Shown here in pieces: positions 51,165-60,344 of a stretch of 64,000 bases of DNA; the stretch's first letter is position 1, and each line of letters opens with the position of its first letter. The position numbers and the translations under genes were made by a program. Source of the stretch: Streptomyces sp. LHD-70 (GTDB lineage: Bacteria > Actinomycetota > Actinomycetes > Streptomycetales > Streptomycetaceae); the NCBI RefSeq assembly GCF_031157275.1, contig NZ_JAVIFW010000016.1, positions 62,001 through 126,000 of the forward strand. Reading direction: 5' to 3'. The notes under the pieces are model-generated. The model was not told the DNA's origin. It saw only the letters and a program-made list of their open reading frames with translations, and made no database searches.

Positions 51165-52289
51165 CTACTTGGCGAGCTGGGCGGCGCGCTGGGCGGCGCC
51201 GTCCATGGTGGTCAGCTGCTCGACGAGCGGGTGCCGGTGGTCGTCGAGGATGGCGCGGCCCTGCGCGGCGTTGTTGCCGTCGAGGCGTACGACGAGGGGT
51301 TTGGTGAGGCGGATCTCGTCGAGGGCCTGCACGATTCCGTCGGCCACGGCGTCGCAGGCGGTGATGCCGCCGAAGACATTGACGAAGACGGACCTGACGT
51401 CCTGGTCGGAGAGGATGACGGAGAGTCCGTCGGCCATGACCTGGGCGGAGGCGCCGCCGCCGATGTCGAGGAAGTTGGCGGGGCGGGCGCCGCAAGCGGC
51501 GACGACGTCGAGGGTCGACATGACGAGGCCCGCGCCGTTGCCGATGACGCCGACCCGGCCGTCGAGCTTGACGTAGTTGAGCCCCTTGGCGGCGGCCCGC
51601 GCCTCCAGGGGGTCGTCGTGGTCCGTGTCCGCGCCGCCCCAACGCGTCTGGCGGAAGCGGGCGTTGTCGTCGAGCGTGACCTTGCCGTCGAGGGCGAGGA
51701 GCCGGGCGTCGCGGGTGCGGACGAGGGGGTTGACCTCGACGAGTACGGCGTCCTCCTCGGTCAGGACGGTCCACAGCTTGACGAGGACGTCGGCCGCCTC
51801 GGGCGGGAGCTGTGCGGCGCGGGCGATCTCGGCGGCCTTGTCGGCGGTGACGCCGTGCGCGGGGTCGATCGGGATGCGGGCGACGGCCTCGGGGCGGGTC
51901 GCGGCGACCTCCTCGATCTCCATGCCGCCCTCCGCGGAGGCGATCGCGAGGAAACGCCCTGCGGCGCGGTCGAGTACGTACGAGACGTAGAACTCGGTCT
52001 CGATCTCGACTGGTTGGGCGAGCATCACCTGGTGCACGGTGTGCCCTTTGATGTCCATGCCGAGGATCCGGCGTGCCGTCAGCTCGGCGTCGGCCGGGTC
52101 TTCGGCGAGCTTGACGCCGCCCACCTTGCCGCGTCCGCCGGTCTTCACCTGGGCCTTGACGACGACGCGGCCACCGAGGCGGTCCGCGATGAGGCGGGCC
52201 TCCTTGGCCGTGCCGGCGACCTCGGCCGCCGGCACCAACACGCCGTACTCCTCGAAGAGTTCCCTTGCCTGGTACTCGAACAGGTCCAT
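51165..52289 (-). CDS. sucC: succinate-CoA ligase beta subunit-like, second copy (SucC), 374 aa
   Basis: ATP-grasp subunit of ADP-forming succinyl-CoA synthetase. MDLFEYQARELFEEYGV start, VVKAQVKTGGRGKVGGVKLA (nucleotide loop), VEVNPLVRTRDARLLALDGKVTLDDNARFR, and YVKLDGRVGVIGNGAGLVMSTLDVV ... NFLDIGGGAS with the FGGI-x-x-CD block. The ATG at 52289 is the family start; 32 earlier codons overlap the divergent promoter. With sucD and an aldehyde dehydrogenase it forms a leftward operon facing away from the oxalate genes. Confidence 0.93.
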   Translation of the reverse strand: MDLFEYQARELFEEYGVLVPAAEVAGTAKEARLIADRLGGRVVVKAQVKTGGRGKVGGVKLAEDPADAELTARRILGMDIKGHTVHQVMLAQPVEIETEFYVSYVLDRAAGRFLAIASAEGGMEIEEVAATRPEAVARIPIDPAHGVTADKAAEIARAAQLPPEAADVLVKLWTVLTEEDAVLVEVNPLVRTRDARLLALDGKVTLDDNARFRQTRWGGADTDHDDPLEARAAAKGLNYVKLDGRVGVIGNGAGLVMSTLDVVAACGARPANFLDIGGGASAQVMADGLSVILSDQDVRSVFVNVFGGITACDAVADGIVQALDEIRLTKPLVVRLDGNNAAQGRAILDDHRHPLVEQLTTMDGAAQRAAQLAK

Positions 52290-52511
52290 TTCGGCTCCTG
52301 ACTCAAAAGTGCCGCACGCCCCCTGGACACCACTGACCGGATGCGGGATAACAAGCTTCATACAGTATTCGTCGACTGTATGCAATCTGCCGCGACAGCG
52401 GTGAACGCAGTGCGTGAAGCGTGTCTGACACGTGCGCTACAGCAGTCCACGGGCCATCCGTGAGCTGTGAGTGAGGACGCCAACTCCCCTACGAAGGGAC
52501 AGGACTTCGCC
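52290..52511. promoter_or_regulatory. divergent promoter region with perfect 8-bp palindrome arms
   Basis: CATACAGT and ACTGTATG (52359-52366, 52375-52382) are perfectly complementary with an 8-base spacer ATTCGTCG, giving a 24-bp site of GntR/IclR-like layout about 70 bases from sucC and 130 from the decarboxylase start. A smaller palindrome, CGTGT-3-ACACG, is at 52420-52432. One regulator could control both directions. Confidence 0.75.
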
Positions 52512-54197
52512 ATGCCCGACGAGAACAGCCAGCAACTCATTTCCGGTGGGCACCTGGTCGCCAAGGCACTCAAAGCGGAGGGCGTGGAGGTCATCTACAC
52601 CCTGTGCGGCGGCCACATCATCGACATCTACGACGGCTGCGTCGACGAAGGCATCGAAGTCGTCGACGTACGCCACGAACAGGTCGCCGCCCACGCCGCC
52701 GACGGCTACGCCCGCATCACCGGCAAGCCCGGCTGCGCCGTCGTCACCGCGGGCCCTGGCACCACCGACGCGGTCACCGGCGTCGCCAACGCCTTCCGCG
52801 CCGAGTCACCGATGCTCCTCATCGGCGGCCAAGGGGCCCACACCCAGCACAAGATGGGCTCCCTGCAGGACCTGCCGCACGTCGACATGATGACGCCCAT
52901 CACCAAGTTCGCCTCGACCGTGCCGGACACGGCGCGCGCCGCGGACATGGTGTCCATGGCGTTCCGCGAGTGCTACCACGGCGCCCCCGGGCCCTCCTTC
53001 CTGGAGATACCGCGCGACGTCCTCGACGCCAAGGTCCCCGTGGACAAGGCACGCGTGCCGCAGTCCGGCCACTACCGCGCCTCCACCCGCTCGGCCGGCG
53101 ACCCCGAGGCCGTCGAGAAGCTCGCCGACCTCCTCGTACACGCCGAGAAGCCCGCGATCCTGCTCGGCTCCCAGGTGTGGACCACCCGCGGCACCGAGGC
53201 CGCCACCGAACTCGTCCGCACCCTCAACGTGCCCGCTTATATGAACGGCGCCGGACGCGGCACCCTCCCTCCCGGCGACCCGCACCACTTCCAGCTCTCC
53301 CGCAGGTACGCCTTCTCCAACGCCGATGTCATCGTGATCGTCGGCACCCCCTTCGACTTCCGGATGGGCTACGGCAAGCGGCTCTCGCCGGACGCGACCG
53401 TCGTCCAGATCGACCTGGACTACCGCACCGTCGGCAAGAACCGCGACGTCGACCTCGGCATCGTCGGCGACGCGGGCCTCATCCTGAAGGCCGTCACCGA
53501 GGCCGCCTCGGGCCGCCTCAACGGCGGTGCGTCCAAGCGCAAGGAGTGGCTGGACGAACTGCGCGCCGCCGAGCAGACCGCCCTGGAGAAGCGACTGCCG
53601 AACCTGCGCTCGGACGCCTCCCCCATCCACCCCTACCGCCTGGTCAGTGAGATCAACGACTTCCTCACCGAGGACTCGATCTACATCGGCGACGGCGGCG
53701 ACATCGTCACCTTCTCCGGCCAGGTCGTGCAGCCCAAGTCGCCCGGCCACTGGATGGACCCCGGTCCGCTCGGCACGCTCGGCGTCGGGATACCGTTCGT
53801 GCTCGCCGCGAAGCAGGCCCGCCCCGACAAGGAGGTCGTCGCACTCTTCGGTGACGGCGCGTTCTCCCTGACCGGCTGGGACTTCGAGACTCTCGTCCGC
53901 TACGAGCTCCCCTTCGTCGGCATCGTCGGCAACAACTCCTCGATGAACCAGATCCGTTACGGCCAGAAGGCCAAGTACGGCGACGAGCGCGAGCGCGTCG
54001 GCAACACCCTCGGCGACGTTCACTACGACAAGTTCGCCCAGATGCTCGGCGGTTACGGCGAGGAGGTCCGCGACCCCGCCGACATCGGCCCCGCGCTGCG
54101 ACGGGCCCGCGAGTCGGGCAAGCCCTCGCTCATCAACGTCTGGGTGGACCCGGACGCGTACGCCCCCGGAACCATGAACCAGACCATGTACAAGTGA
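52512..54197 (+). CDS. oxc: oxalyl-CoA decarboxylase-like thiamine diphosphate enzyme, 561 aa
   Basis: ThDP enzyme of the acetolactate synthase / oxalyl-CoA decarboxylase superfamily. Three domains are visible: Pyr with the catalytic Glu (VDVRHEQVAAHAADGYARITGKPG), a central domain, and PP with FGDGAFSLTGWDFETLVRYELPFVGIVGNN (GDG-x(24-27)-NN metal motif). SLINVWVDPDA near the end resembles oxalyl-CoA decarboxylase. Whether it acts on oxalyl-CoA or makes acetolactate cannot be proved from sequence alone, but it is followed by formyl-CoA transferase and a formate/oxalate-type transporter. The start is the ATG at 52512 after AAGGGACAGG; a GTG 15 codons earlier is possible. Confidence 0.83.
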   Translation: MPDENSQQLISGGHLVAKALKAEGVEVIYTLCGGHIIDIYDGCVDEGIEVVDVRHEQVAAHAADGYARITGKPGCAVVTAGPGTTDAVTGVANAFRAESPMLLIGGQGAHTQHKMGSLQDLPHVDMMTPITKFASTVPDTARAADMVSMAFRECYHGAPGPSFLEIPRDVLDAKVPVDKARVPQSGHYRASTRSAGDPEAVEKLADLLVHAEKPAILLGSQVWTTRGTEAATELVRTLNVPAYMNGAGRGTLPPGDPHHFQLSRRYAFSNADVIVIVGTPFDFRMGYGKRLSPDATVVQIDLDYRTVGKNRDVDLGIVGDAGLILKAVTEAASGRLNGGASKRKEWLDELRAAEQTALEKRLPNLRSDASPIHPYRLVSEINDFLTEDSIYIGDGGDIVTFSGQVVQPKSPGHWMDPGPLGTLGVGIPFVLAAKQARPDKEVVALFGDGAFSLTGWDFETLVRYELPFVGIVGNNSSMNQIRYGQKAKYGDERERVGNTLGDVHYDKFAQMLGGYGEEVRDPADIGPALRRARESGKPSLINVWVDPDAYAPGTMNQTMYK

Positions 54198-54211
54198 GGA
54201 GCTGAATCGTC

Positions 54212-55444
54212 ATGACGACCAAGGCTCTTGAGGGCGTGCGCGTCCTCGACATGACGCACGTCCAGTCGGGCCCGTCCGCCACCCAGCTCCTCGGCTGGCT
54301 CGGCGCGGACGTGGTGAAGCTGGAGGCGCCGAGCGGCGACATCACGCGCAAGCAGCTGCGCGATCTGCCGGACGTCGACTCCCTCTACTTCACGATGCTC
54401 AACTGCAACAAGCGGAGCATCACCCTCAACACCAAGACCGAGCGCGGCAAGGAGATCCTCACCGAGCTGATCCGGCGCTCGGACGTCATGGTCGAGAACT
54501 TCGGCCCCGGGGCCGTGGACCGCATGGGGTTTACCTGGGATCGCATCCAGGAGATCAATCCGCGAATCGTCTATGCCTCCATCAAGGGTTTCGGTGACGG
54601 TCCGTACACCAACTTCAAGGCCTACGAGGTCGTGGCGCAGGCCATGGGCGGGTCGATGTCGACCACGGGCTTCGAGGACGGACCACCGCTGGCGACGGGG
54701 GCCCAGATCGGCGACTCGGGAACCGGCATTCATGCCGTCGCCGGAATTCTCGCGGCGCTCCTGCAGCGGGAGAGCACCGGGCGGGGGCAGCGGGTCAACG
54801 TGGCCATGCAGCATGCCGTGCTCAACCTCTGTCGGGTGAAGTTGCGCGATCAGCAGCGCCTGGCCCATGGCCCGCTCGCTGAATATCCCAACGAGGACTT
54901 CGGCACGGAAGTTCCCCGATCCGGCAACGCGTCCGGCGGAGGTCAGCCCGGCTGGGCGGTCAAGTGCGCGCCGGGCGGCCCGAACGACTACGTGTACGTC
55001 ATCGTGCAGCCCGTCGGCTGGCAGCCGATCGCCAACCTCATCGGCCGGCCCGAACTGGGCGACGACCCCGAGTGGAACACGCCCGAGGCCCGGCTGCCGA
55101 AGCTGAACAAGATGTTCCAGCTGATCGAGGAATGGTCCTCGACCCTGCCGAAGTGGGAGGTCCTGGAACAGCTCAACTCCCACAACATCCCGTGCGGACC
55201 GATCCTGTCGACGAAGGAGATCGTCGAGGACGCCTCGCTGGCCGCCAACGAGATGGTCGTCAAGGTCCAGCACCCCGAGCGCGGTGAGTTCACCACCGTC
55301 GGCTCCCCGCTGAAGCTCTCCGACTCCCCCGTGGACGTGATCAGTTCACCGCTGCTCGGAGAGCACAACGAAGAGGTGTACGTCGGCGAACTCGGCCTCG
55401 GGGACGAGGAGCTGCACCTGCTCAAGTCGAACGGAGTGATCTGA
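54212..55444 (+). CDS. frc: formyl-CoA:oxalate CoA-transferase, 410 aa
   Basis: Moves CoA from formyl-CoA to oxalate. It follows Oxalobacter formigenes Frc nearly block for block: VLDMTHVQSGPSATQLLGWLGADVVKLE, SLYFTMLNCNKRSITL, VENFGPGAVDRMGFTWDRIQEINPRIVYASIKG, GAQIGDSGTGIHAVAGILAAL with the catalytic Asp (about residue 170), and the flexible glycine loop GGGQPGW. The C-terminus is intact. It starts 14 bases after the decarboxylase stop and ends one base before the acyl-CoA synthetase start region, so these genes form an operon. Confidence 0.95.
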   Translation: MTTKALEGVRVLDMTHVQSGPSATQLLGWLGADVVKLEAPSGDITRKQLRDLPDVDSLYFTMLNCNKRSITLNTKTERGKEILTELIRRSDVMVENFGPGAVDRMGFTWDRIQEINPRIVYASIKGFGDGPYTNFKAYEVVAQAMGGSMSTTGFEDGPPLATGAQIGDSGTGIHAVAGILAALLQRESTGRGQRVNVAMQHAVLNLCRVKLRDQQRLAHGPLAEYPNEDFGTEVPRSGNASGGGQPGWAVKCAPGGPNDYVYVIVQPVGWQPIANLIGRPELGDDPEWNTPEARLPKLNKMFQLIEEWSSTLPKWEVLEQLNSHNIPCGPILSTKEIVEDASLAANEMVVKVQHPERGEFTTVGSPLKLSDSPVDVISSPLLGEHNEEVYVGELGLGDEELHLLKSNGVI

Positions 55445-55445
55445 C

Positions 55446-57593
55446 GTGATGGCAGAGGACCGCACGCAGACGGTGCGGGCGCTGCTCGACGCCGTACGTG
55501 CCGACGGCCGCACCGCGCTGACCGCGCCCGAGGGCAAGGTGATCGCGGACGCGTACGGAATCGCCGTACCGGGCGAGGAGCTGGCGCGGGACGTGGACGA
55601 GGCGGTCGCGGCGGCGGCGCGTTTCGACGGGCCGGTCGTCCTGAAGATCGTCTCGCCGGACATCCTGCACAAGACCGACGCGGGCGGCGTGATCGTCGGG
55701 GTGGAGGGCCCCGCCGAGGTGCGGACCGCGTTCCACACGATCGTCGACAACGCCCGTGCCTACGACGCGGACGCCCGCATCGAGGGCGTACAGGTGCAGC
55801 AACTCCTGCCGAAGGGGCAAGAGGTGATCGTCGGAGCGGTCACCGACCCGACGTTCGGGAAGGTGGTGGCGTTCGGGCTCGGCGGGGTCCTGGTCGAGGT
55901 CCTGAAGGACGTGACGTTCCGCCTCGCGCCCGTCGACGCGGACGAGGCCGTCTCCATGCTCGACTCGATCCGGGCGGCGGCGATCCTGCGGGGCGTGCGC
56001 GGCGCGGCCGGCGTGGACCGCTGGGCGGTCGCCGAGCAGATCCGCCGGGTCTCCGAACTGGTCACGGACTTCCCGGAGATCGCGGAGGTCGACCTCAACC
56101 CGGTGATCGCCACACCGGAGGGCGCGCTCGCCGCCGACATCCGCGTGATCCTGTCGGCGGAGGCGCCCAAAACCCGGCGCACCTACGGTAGGGACGAGAT
56201 TCTGCGCTCCATGAAGCGCCTGATGCAGCCGCGTTCGGTGGCGGTCATCGGTGCCTCCAACGAGCAGGGCAAGATCGGCAATTCGGTGATGCGGAACCTC
56301 ATCGACGGAGGTTTCTCCGGCGAGATCCACCCCGTGAACCCCAAGGCCGATGACATTCAGGGCCGCAAGGCGTACAAGAGTGTCACCGACGTTCCGGGTG
56401 AGGTGGATGTGGCGGTTTTCGCGATCCCCGCCAAGTTCGTGGCCTCCGCCCTGGAGGAGGTGGGCCGCAAGGGCATCCCGAACGCGGTGCTGATCCCGTC
56501 CGGCTTCGCGGAGACCGGAGAGCACGCGTTGCAGGAGGAGATCGTCGCCATCGCCGAACGGCACGGCGTACGCCTCCTGGGTCCGAACATCTACGGCTAC
56601 TACTCGACGTGGCAGGACCTGTGCGCCACGTTCTGCACGCCGTACGACGTGAAGGGCGGGGTCGCGCTGACCTCGCAGTCGGGCGGCATCGGCATGGCGA
56701 TCCTGGGCTTCGCCCGCGCCACCAAGACCGGTGTCTCCGCGATCGTCGGGCTCGGCAACAAGTCCGACATCGACGAGGACGACCTGCTGACCTGGTTCGG
56801 CGAGGACCCCAACACCCAGTGCATCGCCATGCACTTGGAGGACCTCAAGGACGGGCGGGCGTTCGTCGCGGCGGCCAAGGAGACCGTTCCGAAGAAGCCG
56901 GTCGTCGTCCTCAAGGCGGGCCGCACCGCCGCGGGCGCGAAGGCCGCGGGCTCGCACACGGGGGCGCTCGCGGGCGACGACGCGGTGTACGACGACATCC
57001 TGCGGCAGGCCGGCGTGATCAGGGCTCCGGGCCTCAACGACATGCTGGAGTACGCGCGTGCGCTGCCCGTGCTGCCCGCCCCGCAGGGGGACAACGTCGT
57101 CATCATCACCGGCGCGGGCGGTTCTGGTGTGCTGCTGTCGGACGCGGTGACCGACAACGGGCTCTCCCTGATGGAGATTCCGGACGACCTGGACGCCGCG
57201 TTCCGCGAGTTCATCCCGCCCTTCGGGGCAGCGGGCAACCCCGTGGACATCACGGGCGGCGAGCCCCCCTCCACGTACGAGGCGACGATCCGGCTCGGTC
57301 TCGAGGACCCGCGGATCCATGCCCTCGTACTCGGCTACTGGCACACGATCGTCACTCCACCGATGGTGTTCGCCGAGCTCACCGCGCGCGTGGTGGCCGA
57401 TTTCAGAAAGCGCGGCATAGAGAAGCCGGTTGTGGCCTCCCTTGCGGGCGATGTCGAGGTCGAGGAGGCGTGCGCGTACCTCTTCGAGCACGGAGTCGTC
57501 GCCTACCCGTACACGACCGAGAAGCCCGTCGCCGTGCTCGGTGCGAAGTACCGGTGGGCGCGGGCGGCGGGGCTGCTCGGAGGTGGTCGATGA
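55446..57593 (+). CDS. ADP-forming acetate/acyl-CoA synthetase family protein, 715 aa
   Basis: Makes acyl-CoA from acid, ATP and CoA via phosphohistidine. The domain order is ATP-grasp first (residues about 10-235: VVLKIVSPDILHKTDAGGVIVGV, EVDLNPVIATPEG), then CoA-binding (SVAVIGASNEQGKIGNSVMRNLI) and the ligase-CoA domains, with phospho-His GSHTGALAGDDAVYDDIL. GGSGVLLSD and GNPVDITGG follow. In this operon it most likely activates oxalate (or formate/glycolate) to its CoA ester to start the Frc cycle; that is inference. Start: GTG at 55446 or the next-codon ATG. Confidence 0.88.
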   Translation: MMAEDRTQTVRALLDAVRADGRTALTAPEGKVIADAYGIAVPGEELARDVDEAVAAAARFDGPVVLKIVSPDILHKTDAGGVIVGVEGPAEVRTAFHTIVDNARAYDADARIEGVQVQQLLPKGQEVIVGAVTDPTFGKVVAFGLGGVLVEVLKDVTFRLAPVDADEAVSMLDSIRAAAILRGVRGAAGVDRWAVAEQIRRVSELVTDFPEIAEVDLNPVIATPEGALAADIRVILSAEAPKTRRTYGRDEILRSMKRLMQPRSVAVIGASNEQGKIGNSVMRNLIDGGFSGEIHPVNPKADDIQGRKAYKSVTDVPGEVDVAVFAIPAKFVASALEEVGRKGIPNAVLIPSGFAETGEHALQEEIVAIAERHGVRLLGPNIYGYYSTWQDLCATFCTPYDVKGGVALTSQSGGIGMAILGFARATKTGVSAIVGLGNKSDIDEDDLLTWFGEDPNTQCIAMHLEDLKDGRAFVAAAKETVPKKPVVVLKAGRTAAGAKAAGSHTGALAGDDAVYDDILRQAGVIRAPGLNDMLEYARALPVLPAPQGDNVVIITGAGGSGVLLSDAVTDNGLSLMEIPDDLDAAFREFIPPFGAAGNPVDITGGEPPSTYEATIRLGLEDPRIHALVLGYWHTIVTPPMVFAELTARVVADFRKRGIEKPVVASLAGDVEVEEACAYLFEHGVVAYPYTTEKPVAVLGAKYRWARAAGLLGGGR

Positions 57594-57615
57594 GCTGAGC
57601 GACGGCTCGAACCAC

Positions 57616-57647
57616 GGGGCCTGCGGCGGCCGCTCGCCGCGGGCCCC
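57616..57647 (+). terminator. GC-rich hairpin between synthetase and transporter genes
   Basis: Arms 57616-57628 and 57635-57647 pair over 13 bases with one G-T. It lies in the 117-base gap between the acyl-CoA synthetase and transporter genes and may lower transcription into the transporter. Confidence 0.5.
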
Positions 57648-57710
57648 GGTGCGAAGAGAACGGACAGGGGGCGCTGGCCAGACTTCTTCCACGCGAGGGG
57701 TTCGATCGAC

Positions 57711-59096
57711 ATGACGACAACCGACCTGCCAACCACCGTCCCCTATCGGGAGGTGACGGACGCCAACGGCCGTACGTACCGGCTCGGCGAGTCCGACATC
57801 GACATCATGGGGCGCAAGCGCAAGTGGATGGTCATCCTGCCCTGGGTGGGCATGATGGGCATCAGCTCCGCGGAGTACGCGTTCGCGTCCGCGGAGGACA
57901 CCCTGCACACCGCACATCACTGGGCCAGCGGCCACATCTTCTGGATGATGACCGTCTGGGTGTTCTTCCAGGCCGCCGTGGCCTTCCCCGCGGGGCGGCT
58001 GCGCGAGAGCGGCAAACTGCCGGCCCGCTGGGCGATGATGCTCGGCGCGGTGGGAACCCTGCTCGGCTATCTGTCCCTGGCGTACGCGCCGAGCGTCGTG
58101 TTCGCCTACATCGGCTTCAGCATGTTCAGCGGCATGGGCGCGGGCATGGTGTACGCGACCTGCGTCAACATGGTCGGCAAGTGGTACCCGGAGCGCCGGG
58201 GCGGCAAGACCGGCTTCGTCAACGGCGGCTTCGCCTACGGTTCCGTGCCGTTCGTGTTCATCTTCACCGGCGTCATGGACCTGACCAACTTCCGTACGGT
58301 GCTTGTTCTGGTGGGCCTTTTCCTGGCCTCCGTCGTGGCCGTGGCGGGGTTCTTCTTCAAGGACCCGCCGAAGAACTGGTGGCCCGGCGACGTCGACCCG
58401 CTCAACCCGCCGGACGACCCGCGCGCCCGCCGGTCGCTTGAGAAGAACCCGCCGGCCGTGAAGCAGTACTCCCCCGTGGAGGCCTGGAAGACCGGTCGGG
58501 TGGCGCTGATGTGGTTCTGTCTGGCGTGCACCTCGGGTGTGAACATCTTCGGGATCGCCTTCCAGGTCGACATCGGCAAGGAGGCGGGCTTCGCCAGCGG
58601 AATCGTGGCCACCGCGATGTCCCTCAAGGCGATCGTCAACGGCACCGGGCGCGGCGTCATCGGCTGGCTCTCCGACCGCTACGGCCGCAAGCAGTGCCTG
58701 CTGGCCGTGTGCGTCATCCTCGGCCTCGCGCAGTTCGGCATCATCTGGTCCGCGGACCTGCAGAACCTGACGCTGTTCCTGATCTTCTCCGCGGTCTCCG
58801 GCTTCGGCGGCGGCGCCATCTTCCCGATGTTCGCGGCGCTCACCGCCGACTACTTCGGCGAGAACAACAACGCCACCAACTACGGCATGGTGTACAGCTC
58901 GAAGCTCGTCTCCGGCCTCGGCGCGGGTATGGGCGCCGTGGTCGTGGGCACCTGGGGGCACTCCGGCGCGTTCATCCTGGCAGGCTCGATCTCGTTCTTC
59001 GCCGGGTTCGTGGCGCTGTTCCTGAGCCCGCCCGGGCGGCCGAAGCCCGGGAAGATCACACCGAATCCGCAGCCCATCAGCCGGGACGCGCACTGA
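57711..59096 (+). CDS. OFA family MFS transporter (oxalate/formate antiporter type), 461 aa
   Basis: Inner-membrane major facilitator with about twelve segments. Family-specific text: WMVILPWVGMMGISSAEYAFA, FFQAAVAFPAGRLRESG, YIGFSMFSGMGAGMVYATCVNMVGKWYPERRGGKTGFVNGGFAYGSVPFVF, and WLSDRYGRKQCL in the central loop region (MFS motif A). OFA members include the Oxalobacter OxlT oxalate:formate exchanger. Together with Frc and the decarboxylase, import of oxalate is the likely job. Start ATG 57711. A strong hairpin follows. Confidence 0.9.
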   Translation: MTTTDLPTTVPYREVTDANGRTYRLGESDIDIMGRKRKWMVILPWVGMMGISSAEYAFASAEDTLHTAHHWASGHIFWMMTVWVFFQAAVAFPAGRLRESGKLPARWAMMLGAVGTLLGYLSLAYAPSVVFAYIGFSMFSGMGAGMVYATCVNMVGKWYPERRGGKTGFVNGGFAYGSVPFVFIFTGVMDLTNFRTVLVLVGLFLASVVAVAGFFFKDPPKNWWPGDVDPLNPPDDPRARRSLEKNPPAVKQYSPVEAWKTGRVALMWFCLACTSGVNIFGIAFQVDIGKEAGFASGIVATAMSLKAIVNGTGRGVIGWLSDRYGRKQCLLAVCVILGLAQFGIIWSADLQNLTLFLIFSAVSGFGGGAIFPMFAALTADYFGENNNATNYGMVYSSKLVSGLGAGMGAVVVGTWGHSGAFILAGSISFFAGFVALFLSPPGRPKPGKITPNPQPISRDAH

Positions 59097-59127
59097 CGTC
59101 CCACCTCTCGATCCGCACCTCTCCTAC

Positions 59128-59160
59128 GCAGAGCCCCCGGCACCGTGCCGGGGGCTCTGC
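59128..59160. terminator. bidirectional terminator at the oxalate / ebo cluster junction
   Basis: Perfect 14-bp stem (59128-59141, 59147-59160) with a 5-base loop between the transporter stop (59096) and the isomerase stop (59191). It separates the two convergent transcripts. Confidence 0.88.
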
Positions 59161-59190
59161 GTGTGCGGGGCGTCGGTTGCGGGAGCGCCG

Positions 59191-60261
59191 TCAGCGGTCC
59201 TGCTCGCGCAGCGAGTGCAGGTGCGCGCTGGACTTGCGGGCGAAGGCGAGCGAGTCCACGGGGTTGTCGTGCTCGACCTGCCAGTGGTGGTAACGCCGGC
59301 CGGTCGGCGTGCGGCGCGTCACCTCGGACAGGAACCGCCGGTAGTCGATGTCGCCGTCGCCCACGTCCACCATCCGGTAGCCGTCCTTGGCGGCCTCGTC
59401 GTGCTCGCCGTCCTTGACGTGGAACAGCGGATACCGGTGCGGCTGCTTGAGCACGTAGTCCAGCGGCTCGAACGGCGCCGGAGTGCCGTCGACCCGCTTG
59501 GAGAAACGGAACTGCGCTGCGTACGCCCAGTAGATGTCCATCTCCAGGTACACCAGATCCGGGTCGGTCTCGGCGAGCAGCACGTCGTAGAGCCGCACGT
59601 CGGGCCGGTCGGTCGCGAAGGAGAACTCCTCGGCGTGGTTGTGCTGGTAGAACTTCATGCCGCGCTTCTTCGCGGCCGCGCCGTACGCGTTGAACTCCTC
59701 GGCGCAGCGCTTCCAGCCGTCGACGGTCGTGCCGTAGCGCCAGGGGCCCGAGGCCGTGCCGATGTGCTTCAGGCCGAGGGCCTGGGCCTCGTCGAGGACC
59801 TTTTCGAGGTTCTGCGCGAAGGTGTACGCGTTCGGGTCGTCGGCGTAGTAACCGACGTGGCTGCCGATGGGGTTGAGGCCGTGGTCGGCGGCGAGCCGCT
59901 TGAGCTGGGCGAGCGTGATGGGTCCCGCGGAGCCCTGGGTGTAGCCGGCGAACTCGATCTCGTCGTAGCCGTGTTCGCTCAACTCCTGGAAGACAGGGGC
60001 GAATCCGAGGGTGGAGACCTTGTCGCGCAGGCTGTAGAGCTGGATGCCGAGGCGGCCGGGCGGCAGTACGGGGCGGCCCTTGCTGGCGGCCATGGCCGTC
60101 GTGGTTGTCGCCCCTGCGGAGGTCTGGGCCGCTGCGGAGGTCGCGCCGGCGCCGACGAGCGCGGCGGCGCCGGCTCCCGCGGCGACGCCGAGCATGCCGC
60201 GGCGGCTGAGTCTGTGGGCGAGTTCGGGGTCGGACGTGGACGTGCGGGCGTTGCGGGGCAT
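59191..60261 (-). CDS. exported sugar phosphate isomerase/epimerase (xylose isomerase-like TIM barrel), 356 aa
   Basis: Tat signal at residues about 17-45 (LAHRLSRRGMLGVAAGAGAAALVGAG), then a TIM barrel of the AP endonuclease 2 family: LGIQLYSLRDKV, YDEIEFAGYTQ, GSHVGYY, KFYQHNHAEEF with metal His/Glu, YLEMDIYWAY, YPLFHVKDG, DIDYRRFL and HHWQVEHDNP (metal Glu/His). Such secreted TIM barrels commonly occur with ThuA/DUF1080-type keto-sugar genes. The ATG at 60261 follows AAGGAGTTCCCGC; an earlier in-frame GTG is less likely. It is the last gene of the leftward ebo-type cluster. Confidence 0.88.
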   Translation of the reverse strand: MPRNARTSTSDPELAHRLSRRGMLGVAAGAGAAALVGAGATSAAAQTSAGATTTTAMAASKGRPVLPPGRLGIQLYSLRDKVSTLGFAPVFQELSEHGYDEIEFAGYTQGSAGPITLAQLKRLAADHGLNPIGSHVGYYADDPNAYTFAQNLEKVLDEAQALGLKHIGTASGPWRYGTTVDGWKRCAEEFNAYGAAAKKRGMKFYQHNHAEEFSFATDRPDVRLYDVLLAETDPDLVYLEMDIYWAYAAQFRFSKRVDGTPAPFEPLDYVLKQPHRYPLFHVKDGEHDEAAKDGYRMVDVGDGDIDYRRFLSEVTRRTPTGRRYHHWQVEHDNPVDSLAFARKSSAHLHSLREQDR

Positions 60262-60344
60262 GCGGGAACTCCTTGCGGTCACGGGGCGTTGTCAGTGGTG
60301 TCTGGTTGAGTTGTTCTCAGTCGGCGAGTTGTTCTCAGTCGCGG

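Noticed and set aside
55422..59093. 1223-codon open frame on the minus strand opposite the acyl-CoA synthetase and transporter genes
   Set aside because: Antisense shadow of two clear genes; composition is Asp/Arg/His/Val-rich with no recognisable domain.
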